This document shows, piece after piece, positions 56,678-64,000 of a stretch of 64,000 nucleotides of DNA (the first letter of the stretch is position 1; every line of letters starts with the position of its first letter). Under the pieces are notes generated by a model, which saw only the letters and a list, made by a program, of their open reading frames with translations, made no database searches and was not told the DNA's origin. This stretch comes from Prochlorococcus sp. MIT 1300 (lineage in GTDB: Bacteria; Cyanobacteriota; Cyanobacteriia; PCC-6307; Cyanobiaceae): NCBI RefSeq assembly GCF_034092375.1, contig NZ_CP139302.1:806001-870000 (forward strand). Direction: 5' to 3'. A program made the position numbers and the translations under genes.

Positions 56678-57262
56678 CTATGATTTTGTCTGAGGGTAAT
56701 AAGTTATTTTATTAGTCTTTCTAAAGGCTGAAAGCCTCCCAGGCCCAGCACATACAAAATAGAAAAATATAGCTGCATATACTGCAGATAATTCAAATGC
56801 ATAATTATGATTTTCAACTACGGCAAATGGGAAACCCTCTAGACCTGTATCAAGCAAATGAAATGGGATAGCAAAAAGCATTGTTGACAAAAGGCCTAAA
56901 GCAGAAATTCTTGCAAAAAAACCAAGAGCAAGACCTATTGGACAAATTACTTGGGTGGCAGCTGCAATAAATGTCCAAACTACCGGATCCCCAGGCAGGA
57001 AACCAAAATATTTGCCGACTACAAACTCTGAAAATCCTTCTGGGTCGTGGAACTTCTCTAAACCGTGATGAATCATCATCACGCTTACCCCAACTCGCAA
57101 AACAAAAATGGCCAGCTCTGCCAGGATATTGACCTCATTAGAAGCTGATGGACTCTCTACAACCACTTCGACTCGCTGAGGAGCAGACGAGCGATTTAGC
57201 TGAGGTGTACTAGTCCCTTCAGGCTGTGGAGCTTCAGGCTGTGGAACACCAGATTCAGACAT
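56678..57262 (-). CDS. DoxX-family membrane protein
   Basis: A 194-residue protein with a Pro/Gln/Ser-rich N-terminal tail of about 40 residues and four membrane spans. HGLEKFHDPEGFSEFVVGKY and ICPIGLALGFFARISALGLL are typical DoxX segments. Some DoxX proteins are associated with quinone or sulfur redox chemistry, but the role in cyanobacteria is undetermined. The N-terminal tail includes a 15-base tandem duplication (57217-57245) encoding repeated PQPE. It sits between purH and ispH on the ispH strand. Confidence 0.82.
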   Translation of the reverse strand: MSESGVPQPEAPQPEGTSTPQLNRSSAPQRVEVVVESPSASNEVNILAELAIFVLRVGVSVMMIHHGLEKFHDPEGFSEFVVGKYFGFLPGDPVVWTFIAAATQVICPIGLALGFFARISALGLLSTMLFAIPFHLLDTGLEGFPFAVVENHNYAFELSAVYAAIFFYFVCAGPGRLSAFRKTNKITYYPQTKS

Positions 57263-57392
57263 CGCAACTAGATCTTTGGAAACTCATTTTAGGTATGCAC
57301 GTTGCAAATCCACCTATTCCTAATGCAAAAACGATGAATAAGAAACCAAAAAATTGAAAAACTCAAAACCTCTAATTCAAAGTGGCTAATTA

Positions 57393-58589
57393 CTAGGCAT
57401 CACTTAACTTCATAAGTTTCTGAATTACATGCTCTACAACCTGATCAGGAGTTGATGCGCCAGAGGTTATTCCAACATTAACCTCACCTGATGGAAGGAA
57501 ATTATCTTCAGTGACGAGGTCCTCACCCAAAGGTTTATGTGTAATGGAATTGTTGTCAGCAATTCTCTCTGGAGTATCTATATGAAAAGAGCGAATACCT
57601 CTGCTAATGGCAATTTCTTGTAAATGAGTAGTATTTGATGAGTTAAAGCCTCCTATTACTACAAGTAGGTCCAGTGGTTCATCTACTAAGGAAAACATTG
57701 CATCTTGCCTTTCTTCAGTTGCATCGCAAATTGTATTAAAAGCAAGAAAATGTTCATTCAAAGCCTGAGGGCCATATCTCTCAAGCATTGTGAGCTCAAA
57801 CAAACGACCAATTTCTTCTGTTTCACTTTTCAACATAGTTGTTTGATTAGCTACACCCAGTCTTTGCAAATCCTTATCAGGATCAAAGCCAGGTGAACAG
57901 GCCTTAGCAAAACGTTCAATAAAAGCAGCTCTATCACCACGACCCAAAATATATTCAGCAACATATTGCGCTTCTTCAAGATCAAGAACAACTAAATAAG
58001 TACCAGCAAATGAGCTGGTAGCCAAGGTTTCCTCATGTTTTACTTTTCCATGAATAATAGAAGTAAAGGTATGTTTCTTATGTTTTTCTACTGTGTGCCA
58101 AACTTTAGAAACCCAGGGACATGTAGTGTCAATAATGTGGCAACCGCGCTCATGTAAAAGCTGCATCTCTTGAACTGTTGCACCAAAGGCAGGAAGAATA
58201 ACCACATCTCCTTCACTAACACCTGAAAAGTCTTTTACTCCACCTTCCGCAGAAATAAAAAGAACATTCATGCTGCGAAGATGATCATTAACAGAAGGGT
58301 TATGAATGATCTCATTCGTAATCCAAATACGCTCTTTCGGGTAATGACGTCTTGTTTCATATGCCATCGCAACAGCTCGTTCTACTCCCCAACAAAACCC
58401 AAATGCCTCCGCCAATTTCACTCTCAAACGGCCATGTTGCAGTACATAACCGTTATCTCGAATAGAACCAATCAAAGTGCTTTGGTAAGCCTGCTCAAGG
58501 CTTCCAGCGACTTCCTTCGCTCTGCCGAACCCTCTTCTGTTATATCGATCCGAATGATGCAGAGAACGTTTAAAAGCCTGGGTATCCAT
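57393..58589 (-). CDS. ispH: 4-hydroxy-3-methylbut-2-enyl diphosphate reductase (IspH/LytB)
   Basis: A 398-residue Fe-S enzyme finishing the MEP pathway to isoprenoids. The three cluster cysteines lie in [26 protein letters not shown] and [13 protein letters not shown] cyanobacterial extension of about 60 residues precedes the core, giving the expected length. [14 protein letters not shown] is the conserved end. The product feeds chlorophyll, carotenoid and quinone synthesis. Transcription runs toward the DoxX gene. Confidence 0.95.
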   Translation of the reverse strand: MDTQAFKRSLHHSDRYNRRGFGRAKEVAGSLEQAYQSTLIGSIRDNGYVLQHGRLRVKLAEAFGFCWGVERAVAMAYETRRHYPKERIWITNEIIHNPSVNDHLRSMNVLFISAEGGVKDFSGVSEGDVVILPAFGATVQEMQLLHERGCHIIDTTCPWVSKVWHTVEKHKKHTFTSIIHGKVKHEETLATSSFAGTYLVVLDLEEAQYVAEYILGRGDRAAFIERFAKACSPGFDPDKDLQRLGVANQTTMLKSETEEIGRLFELTMLERYGPQALNEHFLAFNTICDATEERQDAMFSLVDEPLDLLVVIGGFNSSNTTHLQEIAISRGIRSFHIDTPERIADNNSITHKPLGEDLVTEDNFLPSGEVNVGITSGASTPDQVVEHVIQKLMKLSDA

Positions 58590-58643
58590 ATAAATGACAT
58601 AGAACTGTGTAACGCGACTCTATGCGCCAATCGATAAAAAGCC

Positions 58644-58671
58644 AAAAAAAAAGCCTGGCATTAAGCCAGGC
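58644..58671 (-). terminator. Rho-independent terminator after amt
   Basis: The arms GCCTGGC (58653-58659) and GCCAGGC (58665-58671) form a 7-base GC-rich stem with loop ATTAA. On the minus strand the hairpin is followed by nine Ts. It is 21 bases past the amt stop codon, where transcription from amt would end before ispH. Confidence 0.88.
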
Positions 58672-58692
58672 CTTTCAAAAAAGTAAATAATC

Positions 58693-60156
58693 TCAGTTTG
58701 CAGCAGAAGCGAAATCAGGGTATGCCTCCATACCGTGCTCGCCAATATCAAGGCCAGCAATCTCTTCTTGCTCACTTACTCGGATGCCACCAAAGCAACT
58801 TCCAATGATTTGCCAGGCAATCCAACAAGTAACAACTGTCCAAATTGCATAAGCAGCACATCCAACAAACTGAATCCAGAGTTGGCTAAAGCCTCCTCCA
58901 ACAAATAGTCCCAATGCTGAACCATCACCTTGAACATCAAAGCCCCAAAGGCCTACTACAAGAGTTCCCCAAATTCCACATACTCCGTGAACTGAGAACG
59001 CTCCAACCGGATCATCAATCCCCAATGAATCCAACCAAGAAACAGAGAAAACTACGATAATTCCACCTACCAAACCAGCTACCCAAGCGCCTGTCATGGT
59101 GAGGTTGCCACAACCTGCGGTGACACTAACCAAGCCAGCCAAAATGCCATTAATGATCATTGTTAGATCAGGCTTGCCGGAGGTCACTGTTGACACAACT
59201 GTTGCACCAATTGCACCGCCTGCAGCTGCAAGGGTGGTTGTAACGGCTACATAAGGTACCCATTGATCCATAGCAAGTTGGGATCCAGGATTAAAGCCAT
59301 ACCAACCAATCCACAAAACAAGTGCTCCAAGAGTCGCAATTGCCATGTTGTGGCCTGGCATCGCTTGCGCCTTTCCATTCACAAACTTGCCGAGACGTGG
59401 ACCAAGAAGCATTGCTCCTACCAAACCAGCCCAAGCTCCAACTGAATGCACAATTGAAGAACCTGCAAAATCAATGAACCCAAGTTCACTCAACCATCCG
59501 CCGTTCCACTGCCAACTACCAGCAATTGGATAGATGAATGCAGTCAAAACCAAGGAAAAAACTACAAATTCTCCGAACTTCACGCGCTCAGCAACCAATC
59601 CAGAAACGATGGTTGCCGCTGTACCTGCAAAGGCTGCCTGAAAGAGGAAATCAACTGTGGGGACTAGACCTGCTTCACCAATTAATTCAGGCGTAACAGC
59701 AGGATCAAAAAACAACCCATTGAAATAGAGCCAACCTGCCGCTACTGCATCTCCATACATCAAGGAATAGCCAACAAACCAATATGCGGTTACCGCTAAA
59801 GCAAAAACAAAGAGGTTTTTAGCAAGAATATTTACCGCATTCTTTTGACGGCACATCCCTGCTTCAACCATTGCGAATCCGGCATTCATGAAAATGACCA
59901 AGATGGTTGCAACCAGAAGCCAAAGGTTGTTAGCCAAGAATGCAGCATTTAGTTCAGGCATCTCAGCTGCATGCGCTGAGAGATTGAAAAGGCCTAAACC
60001 AAATAGTGCAATAGGAACACAGGCAAGCCACATCAAGGAGCGATGAGAGCTGAAGCCACGAATGCTGCGAAGAAGGAGCATTGGCCCCTCCAAGAGACTT
60101 GCCTCTTGGAGGGAAGCAGTGCGCCGCCTACCAGACGAATGCAGTGCAGTAGTCAT
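58693..60156 (-). CDS. amt: Ammonium transporter
   Basis: A 487-residue Amt/Mep/Rh-family channel. About 11 spans are visible. Hallmarks are GFAMVEAGMCRQKNAVNILA, AGTAATIVSGLVAERVKF, FIDFAGSSIVHSVGAWAGL with the conserved Asp-Phe-Ala-Gly motif, and GHNMAIATLGALVLWIGWYG carrying a conserved pore histidine. An N-terminal extension plus signal-like segment ends near LSAHA before EMPELNAAF. It imports ammonium across the cytoplasmic membrane. An alternative start is the internal ATG at 60081. A candidate NtcA-type site lies upstream at 60251. Confidence 0.94.
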   Translation of the reverse strand: MTTALHSSGRRRTASLQEASLLEGPMLLLRSIRGFSSHRSLMWLACVPIALFGLGLFNLSAHAAEMPELNAAFLANNLWLLVATILVIFMNAGFAMVEAGMCRQKNAVNILAKNLFVFALAVTAYWFVGYSLMYGDAVAAGWLYFNGLFFDPAVTPELIGEAGLVPTVDFLFQAAFAGTAATIVSGLVAERVKFGEFVVFSLVLTAFIYPIAGSWQWNGGWLSELGFIDFAGSSIVHSVGAWAGLVGAMLLGPRLGKFVNGKAQAMPGHNMAIATLGALVLWIGWYGFNPGSQLAMDQWVPYVAVTTTLAAAGGAIGATVVSTVTSGKPDLTMIINGILAGLVSVTAGCGNLTMTGAWVAGLVGGIIVVFSVSWLDSLGIDDPVGAFSVHGVCGIWGTLVVGLWGFDVQGDGSALGLFVGGGFSQLWIQFVGCAAYAIWTVVTCWIAWQIIGSCFGGIRVSEQEEIAGLDIGEHGMEAYPDFASAAN

Positions 60157-60250
60157 AAAAAAGTGAAGCCTTTAGATAAGACTAGAAATCTAGAAGTAAA
60201 TTTCTAGCTAATTAACAACGTTAAAATGATGAATCCCAAGGATTTATCAA

Positions 60251-60264
60251 GTTGCGGTTGATAC
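60251..60264 (-). promoter_or_regulatory. Candidate NtcA-type site upstream of amt
   Basis: On the minus strand the sequence reads GTATCAACCGCAAC, that is GTA-N8-AAC, one base off the NtcA consensus GTA-N8-TAC. It lies about 95 bases upstream of the amt start. A TAACGT that could serve as a -10 element lies 27 bases downstream, somewhat farther than the usual 22-24. NtcA control of amt is well established in cyanobacteria, but this site is weak. Confidence 0.35.
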
Positions 60265-60312
60265 CAAACGATAAAGAGGCAGTTAAAAATTTATATATTC
60301 GTACGTAAAGCT

Positions 60313-61068
60313 TTATATCCCTTCCTTAAGCGGTTTTACTCCCTCCCAGGTGATCTTTTCTCTATGAAAACCAAAACAACACGGAACAACCTCAACCCCT
60401 GTCTTTAAAGCCTTACGAAACAACCTCCCATAAACAGGATCTGCACTATCTCCAGGTGCAAACTCCTTTACATCAATGCGGCTAAGGCATGGGATCAATA
60501 CACCTCTGGAGCTTCCTAGAACTACCCCCATGAGTTCCTCTAAGTGCTTTTGGCCTCTCTGTGTAACAGAGTCAGGAAACAAAGCCAAGGAACCATCAGC
60601 CCAAGTTGTGTTCTTAACCTCTACATAGATTTTCTTTGAATCCTTCGAATCGCGAGCAGGAGTCAATAACAAGTCAATCCTGCTACGACGATTCAGGCCA
60701 TAGGGCACTTCTCGTCGAATTGTTTCTATCTGCCCAAGAGAGTCGTCTAGAAAACCAGCTTCTATTGCCAAGCGAACCAGAGTATTTGGTAGTGCTGTGT
60801 TGATTCCTACCCAACTAAAACCACCATCAAGACTTGGCACTTTGGCCTGCTCCCATGTCCAGGCCAACTTGCGAGCCGGATTGTTCACATGTCTAAGCCT
60901 TACTCGACCTCCAGGCAAAAGAACACCAGTCATTGGACCAGTATTGGCGCAATGTGCAGTCACCTTTTCACCATCATCAAATTCAATATCAGCCAAAAAA
61001 CGTTTATATCTTCTGAGCAAAGTGCCTTCTTTAAGAGCAGGAAACTTCAAAACTGTCTTGCTTTCCAT
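60313..61068 (-). CDS. sfsA: Sugar fermentation stimulation protein A homologue
   Basis: A 251-residue SfsA-family protein. HCANTGPMTGVLLPGGRVRL, RRSRIDLLLT and IYVEVKNTTWADGSLALFPD mark the family. The last contains an E-x-K element reminiscent of nuclease folds, which is why SfsA is suspected to bind or cut nucleic acid. The Escherichia coli name comes from an overexpression effect on sugar use. It starts at ATG 61068 and diverges from murJ. Confidence 0.9.
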   Translation of the reverse strand: MESKTVLKFPALKEGTLLRRYKRFLADIEFDDGEKVTAHCANTGPMTGVLLPGGRVRLRHVNNPARKLAWTWEQAKVPSLDGGFSWVGINTALPNTLVRLAIEAGFLDDSLGQIETIRREVPYGLNRRSRIDLLLTPARDSKDSKKIYVEVKNTTWADGSLALFPDSVTQRGQKHLEELMGVVLGSSRGVLIPCLSRIDVKEFAPGDSADPVYGRLFRKALKTGVEVVPCCFGFHREKITWEGVKPLKEGI

Positions 61069-61152
61069 GAGTCTCCATCCATTGCGACGTTGAGAGATCC
61101 TCTAGTAAATAGAGAGTGAACAGACATTCGTTAAACCACCCTTTGGAGAAGA

Positions 61153-62760
61153 ATGGGAAGCCCTCTTAAGCAAATAGCTCTAATAGTTACTTTTGGGACT
61201 CTCCTAAGCAAAGCAGGAGGATTGTTCAGGCAACTAGTGATAGCTAATGCTTTTGGGGTAGGCGCAGCCTATGAGGCTTACAACTATTCATATGTTCTAC
61301 CTGGTTTTCTACTAATTCTTCTGGGTGGGATCAATGGTCCTTTCCACAATGCCATGGTTTCTGTGCTTAGCAGACTGCCAAAACAAGAACGAAGCCATGT
61401 AATGGCAGCACTTATTACTTTAGTTAGTTCAACACTATGCTTAACAGCAATCTTTCTAGTTTTAGCAGCCGATCCTCTTATCACTCTGTTAGCGCCAGGC
61501 TTAAACCCTGAGATTCACAAAATAGCAGTTATTCAACTTAAGCTCATGTCCCCAATAGCCATTTTTTCTGGACTTATTGGACTTGGCTTCGGCTCTTTAA
61601 ATGCCGCAGAGAAATTCTGGGTTCCTGCGATATCACCACTAATATCAAGCATTGCAATTATTAGCGGAATTGGCCTTCTAAGATTACAGATAGGCCAAGA
61701 GATTGGCACGCCAGATTATGCACTACTTGGCGGACTAGTACTCGCACTTTCTTCTTCAGCAGGGGCCTTCCTCCAATGGACTCTTCAAATACCTTCATTA
61801 ATTAAAGAAAACTTAATTCAAATAAAATTTGTCTGGGATTGGCAAAACCCTGCTGTTAGAGACGTACTAAAAATCATGGGGCCTGCGACACTTTCATCAG
61901 GCATGCTGCAAATAAACGTTTTTACCGATCTATTTTTTGCATCTGGAATACCTCTAGCCGCAGCAGGCCTTGGATACGCAACATTACTAATCCAAACGCC
62001 ATTAGGACTTATTTCTAATAGTTTAATAATTCCTCTGCTGCCTACATTCGCCAAGCTAAATAATAAACTAGACAAGCCTATGTTAATAAAAAGAATTAGC
62101 CAGGGCCTAATGCTTTCGATAACTAGCATGGTTGCTCTAGCAACAATCTTAATTGTTATGAGCACACCAATAGTAACCTTAATCTATGAAAGGGGAGCTT
62201 TCGACAGCAATGCCTCGAAAATTGTAAGTGCTCTTTTAATAGCCTACGGTATAGGTATGCCAGCCTACTTAGTTAGAGACTTGTTAGTAAGAATATTTTA
62301 TGCCCTTGGGGATGCAAGAATTCCTCTAAATTTCTCAATCACAGGAATAATTCTGAATATAATTTTTGACTGGCTTTTGGTTGGAGGGCCTACTCCATGG
62401 GGCAACCAACTCTCTTTCAACTTTGGAGCTCCAGGTCTTGTCTTCGCAACAAGTGCGATAAATCTGATTACCTCAATAGGGCTAATATGGGTTCTAAATA
62501 AGAAATTAGATGGTCTACCTATTAAAGAGTGGATATCTGATACATACAAAATACTTCTTGCAGGGGGATTATCAGGACTAATAGCTTTTTCTCTAAAAAT
62601 AGGAGTTCAGTGGCCAGACAACACTTTTGGACTCACTTTCAAAGTATGTCTATCTTCCTTAATCGCCCTGGGCGCATTTGGCCTCATAACGAGTTCGCTG
62701 GGAGTAGAACAAGCAAAAGAAATCTTGCTTGTTCTACGAAGAAGAATTACTCATTTTTGA
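61153..62760 (+). CDS. murJ: Lipid II flippase MurJ (MviN family)
   Basis: A 535-residue membrane protein with about 14 hydrophobic spans in the MOP-superfamily pattern. FGTLLSKAGGLFRQLVIANA at the front is the conserved first helix of MurJ. NGPFHNAMVSVL and TLIYERGAFDSNASKIVSAL are also typical. It moves lipid II across the inner membrane for peptidoglycan synthesis. It starts at ATG 61153, and its last 14 bases overlap the convergent small gene. Confidence 0.93.
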   Translation: MGSPLKQIALIVTFGTLLSKAGGLFRQLVIANAFGVGAAYEAYNYSYVLPGFLLILLGGINGPFHNAMVSVLSRLPKQERSHVMAALITLVSSTLCLTAIFLVLAADPLITLLAPGLNPEIHKIAVIQLKLMSPIAIFSGLIGLGFGSLNAAEKFWVPAISPLISSIAIISGIGLLRLQIGQEIGTPDYALLGGLVLALSSSAGAFLQWTLQIPSLIKENLIQIKFVWDWQNPAVRDVLKIMGPATLSSGMLQINVFTDLFFASGIPLAAAGLGYATLLIQTPLGLISNSLIIPLLPTFAKLNNKLDKPMLIKRISQGLMLSITSMVALATILIVMSTPIVTLIYERGAFDSNASKIVSALLIAYGIGMPAYLVRDLLVRIFYALGDARIPLNFSITGIILNIIFDWLLVGGPTPWGNQLSFNFGAPGLVFATSAINLITSIGLIWVLNKKLDGLPIKEWISDTYKILLAGGLSGLIAFSLKIGVQWPDNTFGLTFKVCLSSLIALGAFGLITSSLGVEQAKEILLVLRRRITHF

Positions 62761-63010
62761 GTCTTACTGCTCGATCTTCTCTAATTTGTAGTGCTACTTC
62801 AATGCCTTGGCGCCCAACCAGTTCGGCGCCTTGTACAGAAATAATCCGAGCTTCTATCCCAAATTCTTGAAAAGCTGTTTCCATCTCCTGAATCAAGGCC
62901 TTCTCAACCTGCGCTTCAGCATCTACGACCTTGCCAAAAAGCCTTTCTCCTAAACGCCCTATGCGCTCTCGAACAACCTCTCGCGCATTGGTGACCTCGA
63001 TTATCAGCAA
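62747..63010 (-). CDS. Small conserved hypothetical protein
   Basis: An 87-residue soluble protein with mixed helices and strands. It begins LIIEVTNAREVVRERIGRL and has an acidic middle helix (DAEAQVEKALIQEMETAF) and a VQGAELVGRQGIEVALQ strand segment. The frame starts at TTG 63010. I do not recognise a named family; the pattern looks like a conserved cyanobacterial protein. It is the third in a row of small genes on this strand. Confidence 0.65.
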   Translation of the reverse strand: MLIIEVTNAREVVRERIGRLGERLFGKVVDAEAQVEKALIQEMETAFQEFGIEARIISVQGAELVGRQGIEVALQIREDRAVRLKNE

Positions 63011-63037
63011 AATAACCCCCCTATTTCAATTGCAACC

Positions 63038-63328
63038 TTATCGGCAGTAAGGGTCCAAAATCTCTTCTAAGTCAATAATCTGAGAAGGAGGAATCAATCG
63101 AGCTAGGGGCAAACGAAGACTTCCTCCAGCCAATGACACCTGTACTGACTCCAAGCCACAACGAGCAGCAGCACTAGCTCCTTGGTCAAGCTTGGCGGAA
63201 CATTCGATTGCCAAGTCCTCTGCGATGCCAGCATCTCCGAGATAAAGATGCCATTTCGAGACCTGAATATAAATTCGATCAGCAATAGCTATCTGCAGTT
63301 CTCTTAACTGATTTTTGTTGAGAGTCAT
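63038..63328 (-). CDS. DUF3181 family conserved cyanobacterial protein
   Basis: A 96-residue protein that fits DUF3181: the front ELQIAIADRIYIQVSKWHLYL followed by GDAGIAEDLAIEC, then the LPLARLIPPSQIIDLEEIL end. No catalytic motif or membrane span is visible. The function is unknown. The ATG at 63328 is clear, 24 bases from the next small gene, suggesting a shared transcript. Confidence 0.8.
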   Translation of the reverse strand: MTLNKNQLRELQIAIADRIYIQVSKWHLYLGDAGIAEDLAIECSAKLDQGASAAARCGLESVQVSLAGGSLRLPLARLIPPSQIIDLEEILDPYCR

Positions 63329-63352
63329 AAAACCATTAACGAAGAAACGAAT

Positions 63353-63610
63353 TCAGTCTTTACTCAACACAGATTTTTCCTCACGAGGTCTTTCCCTGAC
63401 AACAAAAAGCAAATTAAGCATGAGCACGAGAAGCCAAATCTCAGTAAACCAATTCAGATGTCCCCAAGGGTGTCTGATCTGTTGCCAAAACCAAAGTCCA
63501 CTATTAACCGCAGCGAATGCCATCGCATGAAGGGTCAGGTTAACAATTCTGGAAAAATGCTTATAGAGAGGATCGTTAGGATCCCCTGAGCCGTACCAAC
63601 GAATAGGCAT
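63353..63610 (-). CDS. Small two-span membrane protein
   Basis: An 85-residue protein with two hydrophobic segments, NLTLHAMAFAAVNSGLWFW and WFTEIWLLVLMLNLLFVV, joined by a short polar loop containing HPWGHLN. It resembles the 2TM-domain small membrane proteins seen in cyanobacteria. No enzymatic motif is present. It starts at ATG 63610 and leads the three-gene minus-strand run next to tRNA-Arg. Confidence 0.75.
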   Translation of the reverse strand: MPIRWYGSGDPNDPLYKHFSRIVNLTLHAMAFAAVNSGLWFWQQIRHPWGHLNWFTEIWLLVLMLNLLFVVRERPREEKSVLSKD

Positions 63611-63699
63611 GTTTCGCTCTAAAACTCTTCAATTGTGGCTTGGAAAACCATAGTCGGTTGACGAAAGGCCCTGTAATAGTGTCTTATGAATTCTTACAT

Positions 63700-63773
63700 G
63701 CGCCTGTAGCTCAGCGGATTAGAGCATCTGACTACGGATCAGAGGGTCGGGAGTTCGAATCTCTCCAGGCGCG
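63700..63773 (+). tRNA. tRNA-Arg (ACG)
   Basis: A 74-base cloverleaf. The acceptor pairs are GCGCCTG (63700-63706) and CAGGCGC (63766-63772) with discriminator G. The D arm is GCTCAGCGGATTAGAGC, the anticodon stem TCTGA/TCAGA around CTACGGA gives anticodon ACG, and the T arm is GGGAGTTCGAATCTCTC. No CCA is encoded. A terminator follows 7 bases later. Confidence 0.97.
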
Positions 63774-63780
63774 TTTTCAA

Positions 63781-63804
63781 CTGCCCTAAGGGCAGTTTTT
63801 TTTT
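63781..63804 (+). terminator. Rho-independent terminator after tRNA-Arg
   Basis: The hairpin CTGCCC-TAA-GGGCAG (63781-63795) is followed directly by nine Ts. It lies just after the tRNA-Arg gene and before glyA, so the tRNA transcript should end here. Confidence 0.93.
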
Positions 63805-63911
63805 GCATAGTGTTTTGAAGTCAAACCACCAGAGCAATTTAAAAATGAATAACTAAGCACCTATGACTACGATCCTCAAACTTGGTGCGATAGAGCATGC
63901 AGGAAGGTTCA

Positions 63912-64000
63912 ATGGCTCCAATTGACGAGAACTTGGCAACATCCGACAAAGTCATTGCCGACTTGATAGATCTGGAGAGAAATCGTCAGGAAACGCATCT
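63912..64000 (+). CDS. glyA: Serine hydroxymethyltransferase, N-terminal fragment (cut by window edge)
   Basis: The first 29 codons of a gene run off the right edge. The reading DKVIADLIDLERNRQETHL matches the start of GlyA, where an Ala-Asp-Leu-Ile helix is followed by the conserved RQETHLELIASEN-type segment that is only partly visible here. The enzyme makes glycine and methylene-tetrahydrofolate from serine. A good ribosome binding site, AGGAAGG, lies 5-6 bases before the ATG. Too little is present to judge the rest. Confidence 0.75.
   Translation, partial: MAPIDENLATSDKVIADLIDLERNRQETH

Overview
The window looks like a chromosomal segment of a low-light-adapted Prochlorococcus, closest in character to SS120/MIT9211-type strains. 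The evidence is a reduced phycoerythrin cluster (cpeA/cpeB with lyase genes) in a compact, AT-leaning picocyanobacterial genome, together with oxygenic photosynthesis genes (rubA-ycf48-psbEFLJ, psbK, ndhCKJ, chlD). Intergenic gaps are very short and several convergent genes overlap. There are no insertion sequences, prophage genes or CRISPR arrays. The strain assignment is inference from gene content, not from a search.

Region 1 (about 1-6.8 kb) is the phycoerythrin island. It holds the C-terminal end of a phycobilisome-type linker, a 57-residue small ORF, the lyase genes cpeS and cpeT, three HEAT-repeat bilin lyase-type genes (cpeY, a MpeU/CpeF-like gene, cpeZ), and the structural genes cpeB-cpeA. 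Beta keeps all four bilin cysteines. Alpha is shortened by about nine residues just before its first bilin cysteine. Region 2 (6.9-12 kb) encodes a cell-surface glycan module: an ABC exporter, a polymerase-like membrane protein and two glycosyltransferases.

Region 3 (12-26.7 kb) mixes housekeeping genes (pcrA/uvrD, CCA-adding enzyme, hisS, mtnA, mtnP), an NADH-dehydrogenase-like/SelD fusion, and nucleotide-sugar genes (sugar-phosphate transferase, galE, ugd, UDP-glucuronate epimerase) that probably feed the surface glycans. Region 4 (26.8-36.2 kb) is photosynthetic and respiratory: psbEFLJ with its assembly factors, ndhCKJ, a YvcK-like protein, an MCE-type lipid transport pair and chlD.

Region 5 (36.3-64 kb) is metabolic: folK, a NUDIX hydrolase, a DegT aminotransferase, a thioredoxin-like protein, fabI, hisB, a carotenoid oxygenase, rdgB, a phosphohexomutase, a RecB-like/RNase H-like protein, ygfZ, pyrE, tRNA-Met, a CNNM protein, an oxidoreductase, psbK, tgt, cobS, a histidine kinase, purH, ispH, amt, sfsA, murJ, three small conserved proteins, tRNA-Arg and the start of glyA.

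The observations most worth following are the degenerate nuclease centre of the RecB-like protein beside an intact Fe-S cysteine pattern, the shortened phycoerythrin alpha subunit, the SelD fusion, and two unannotated small ORFs around the phycoerythrin genes.
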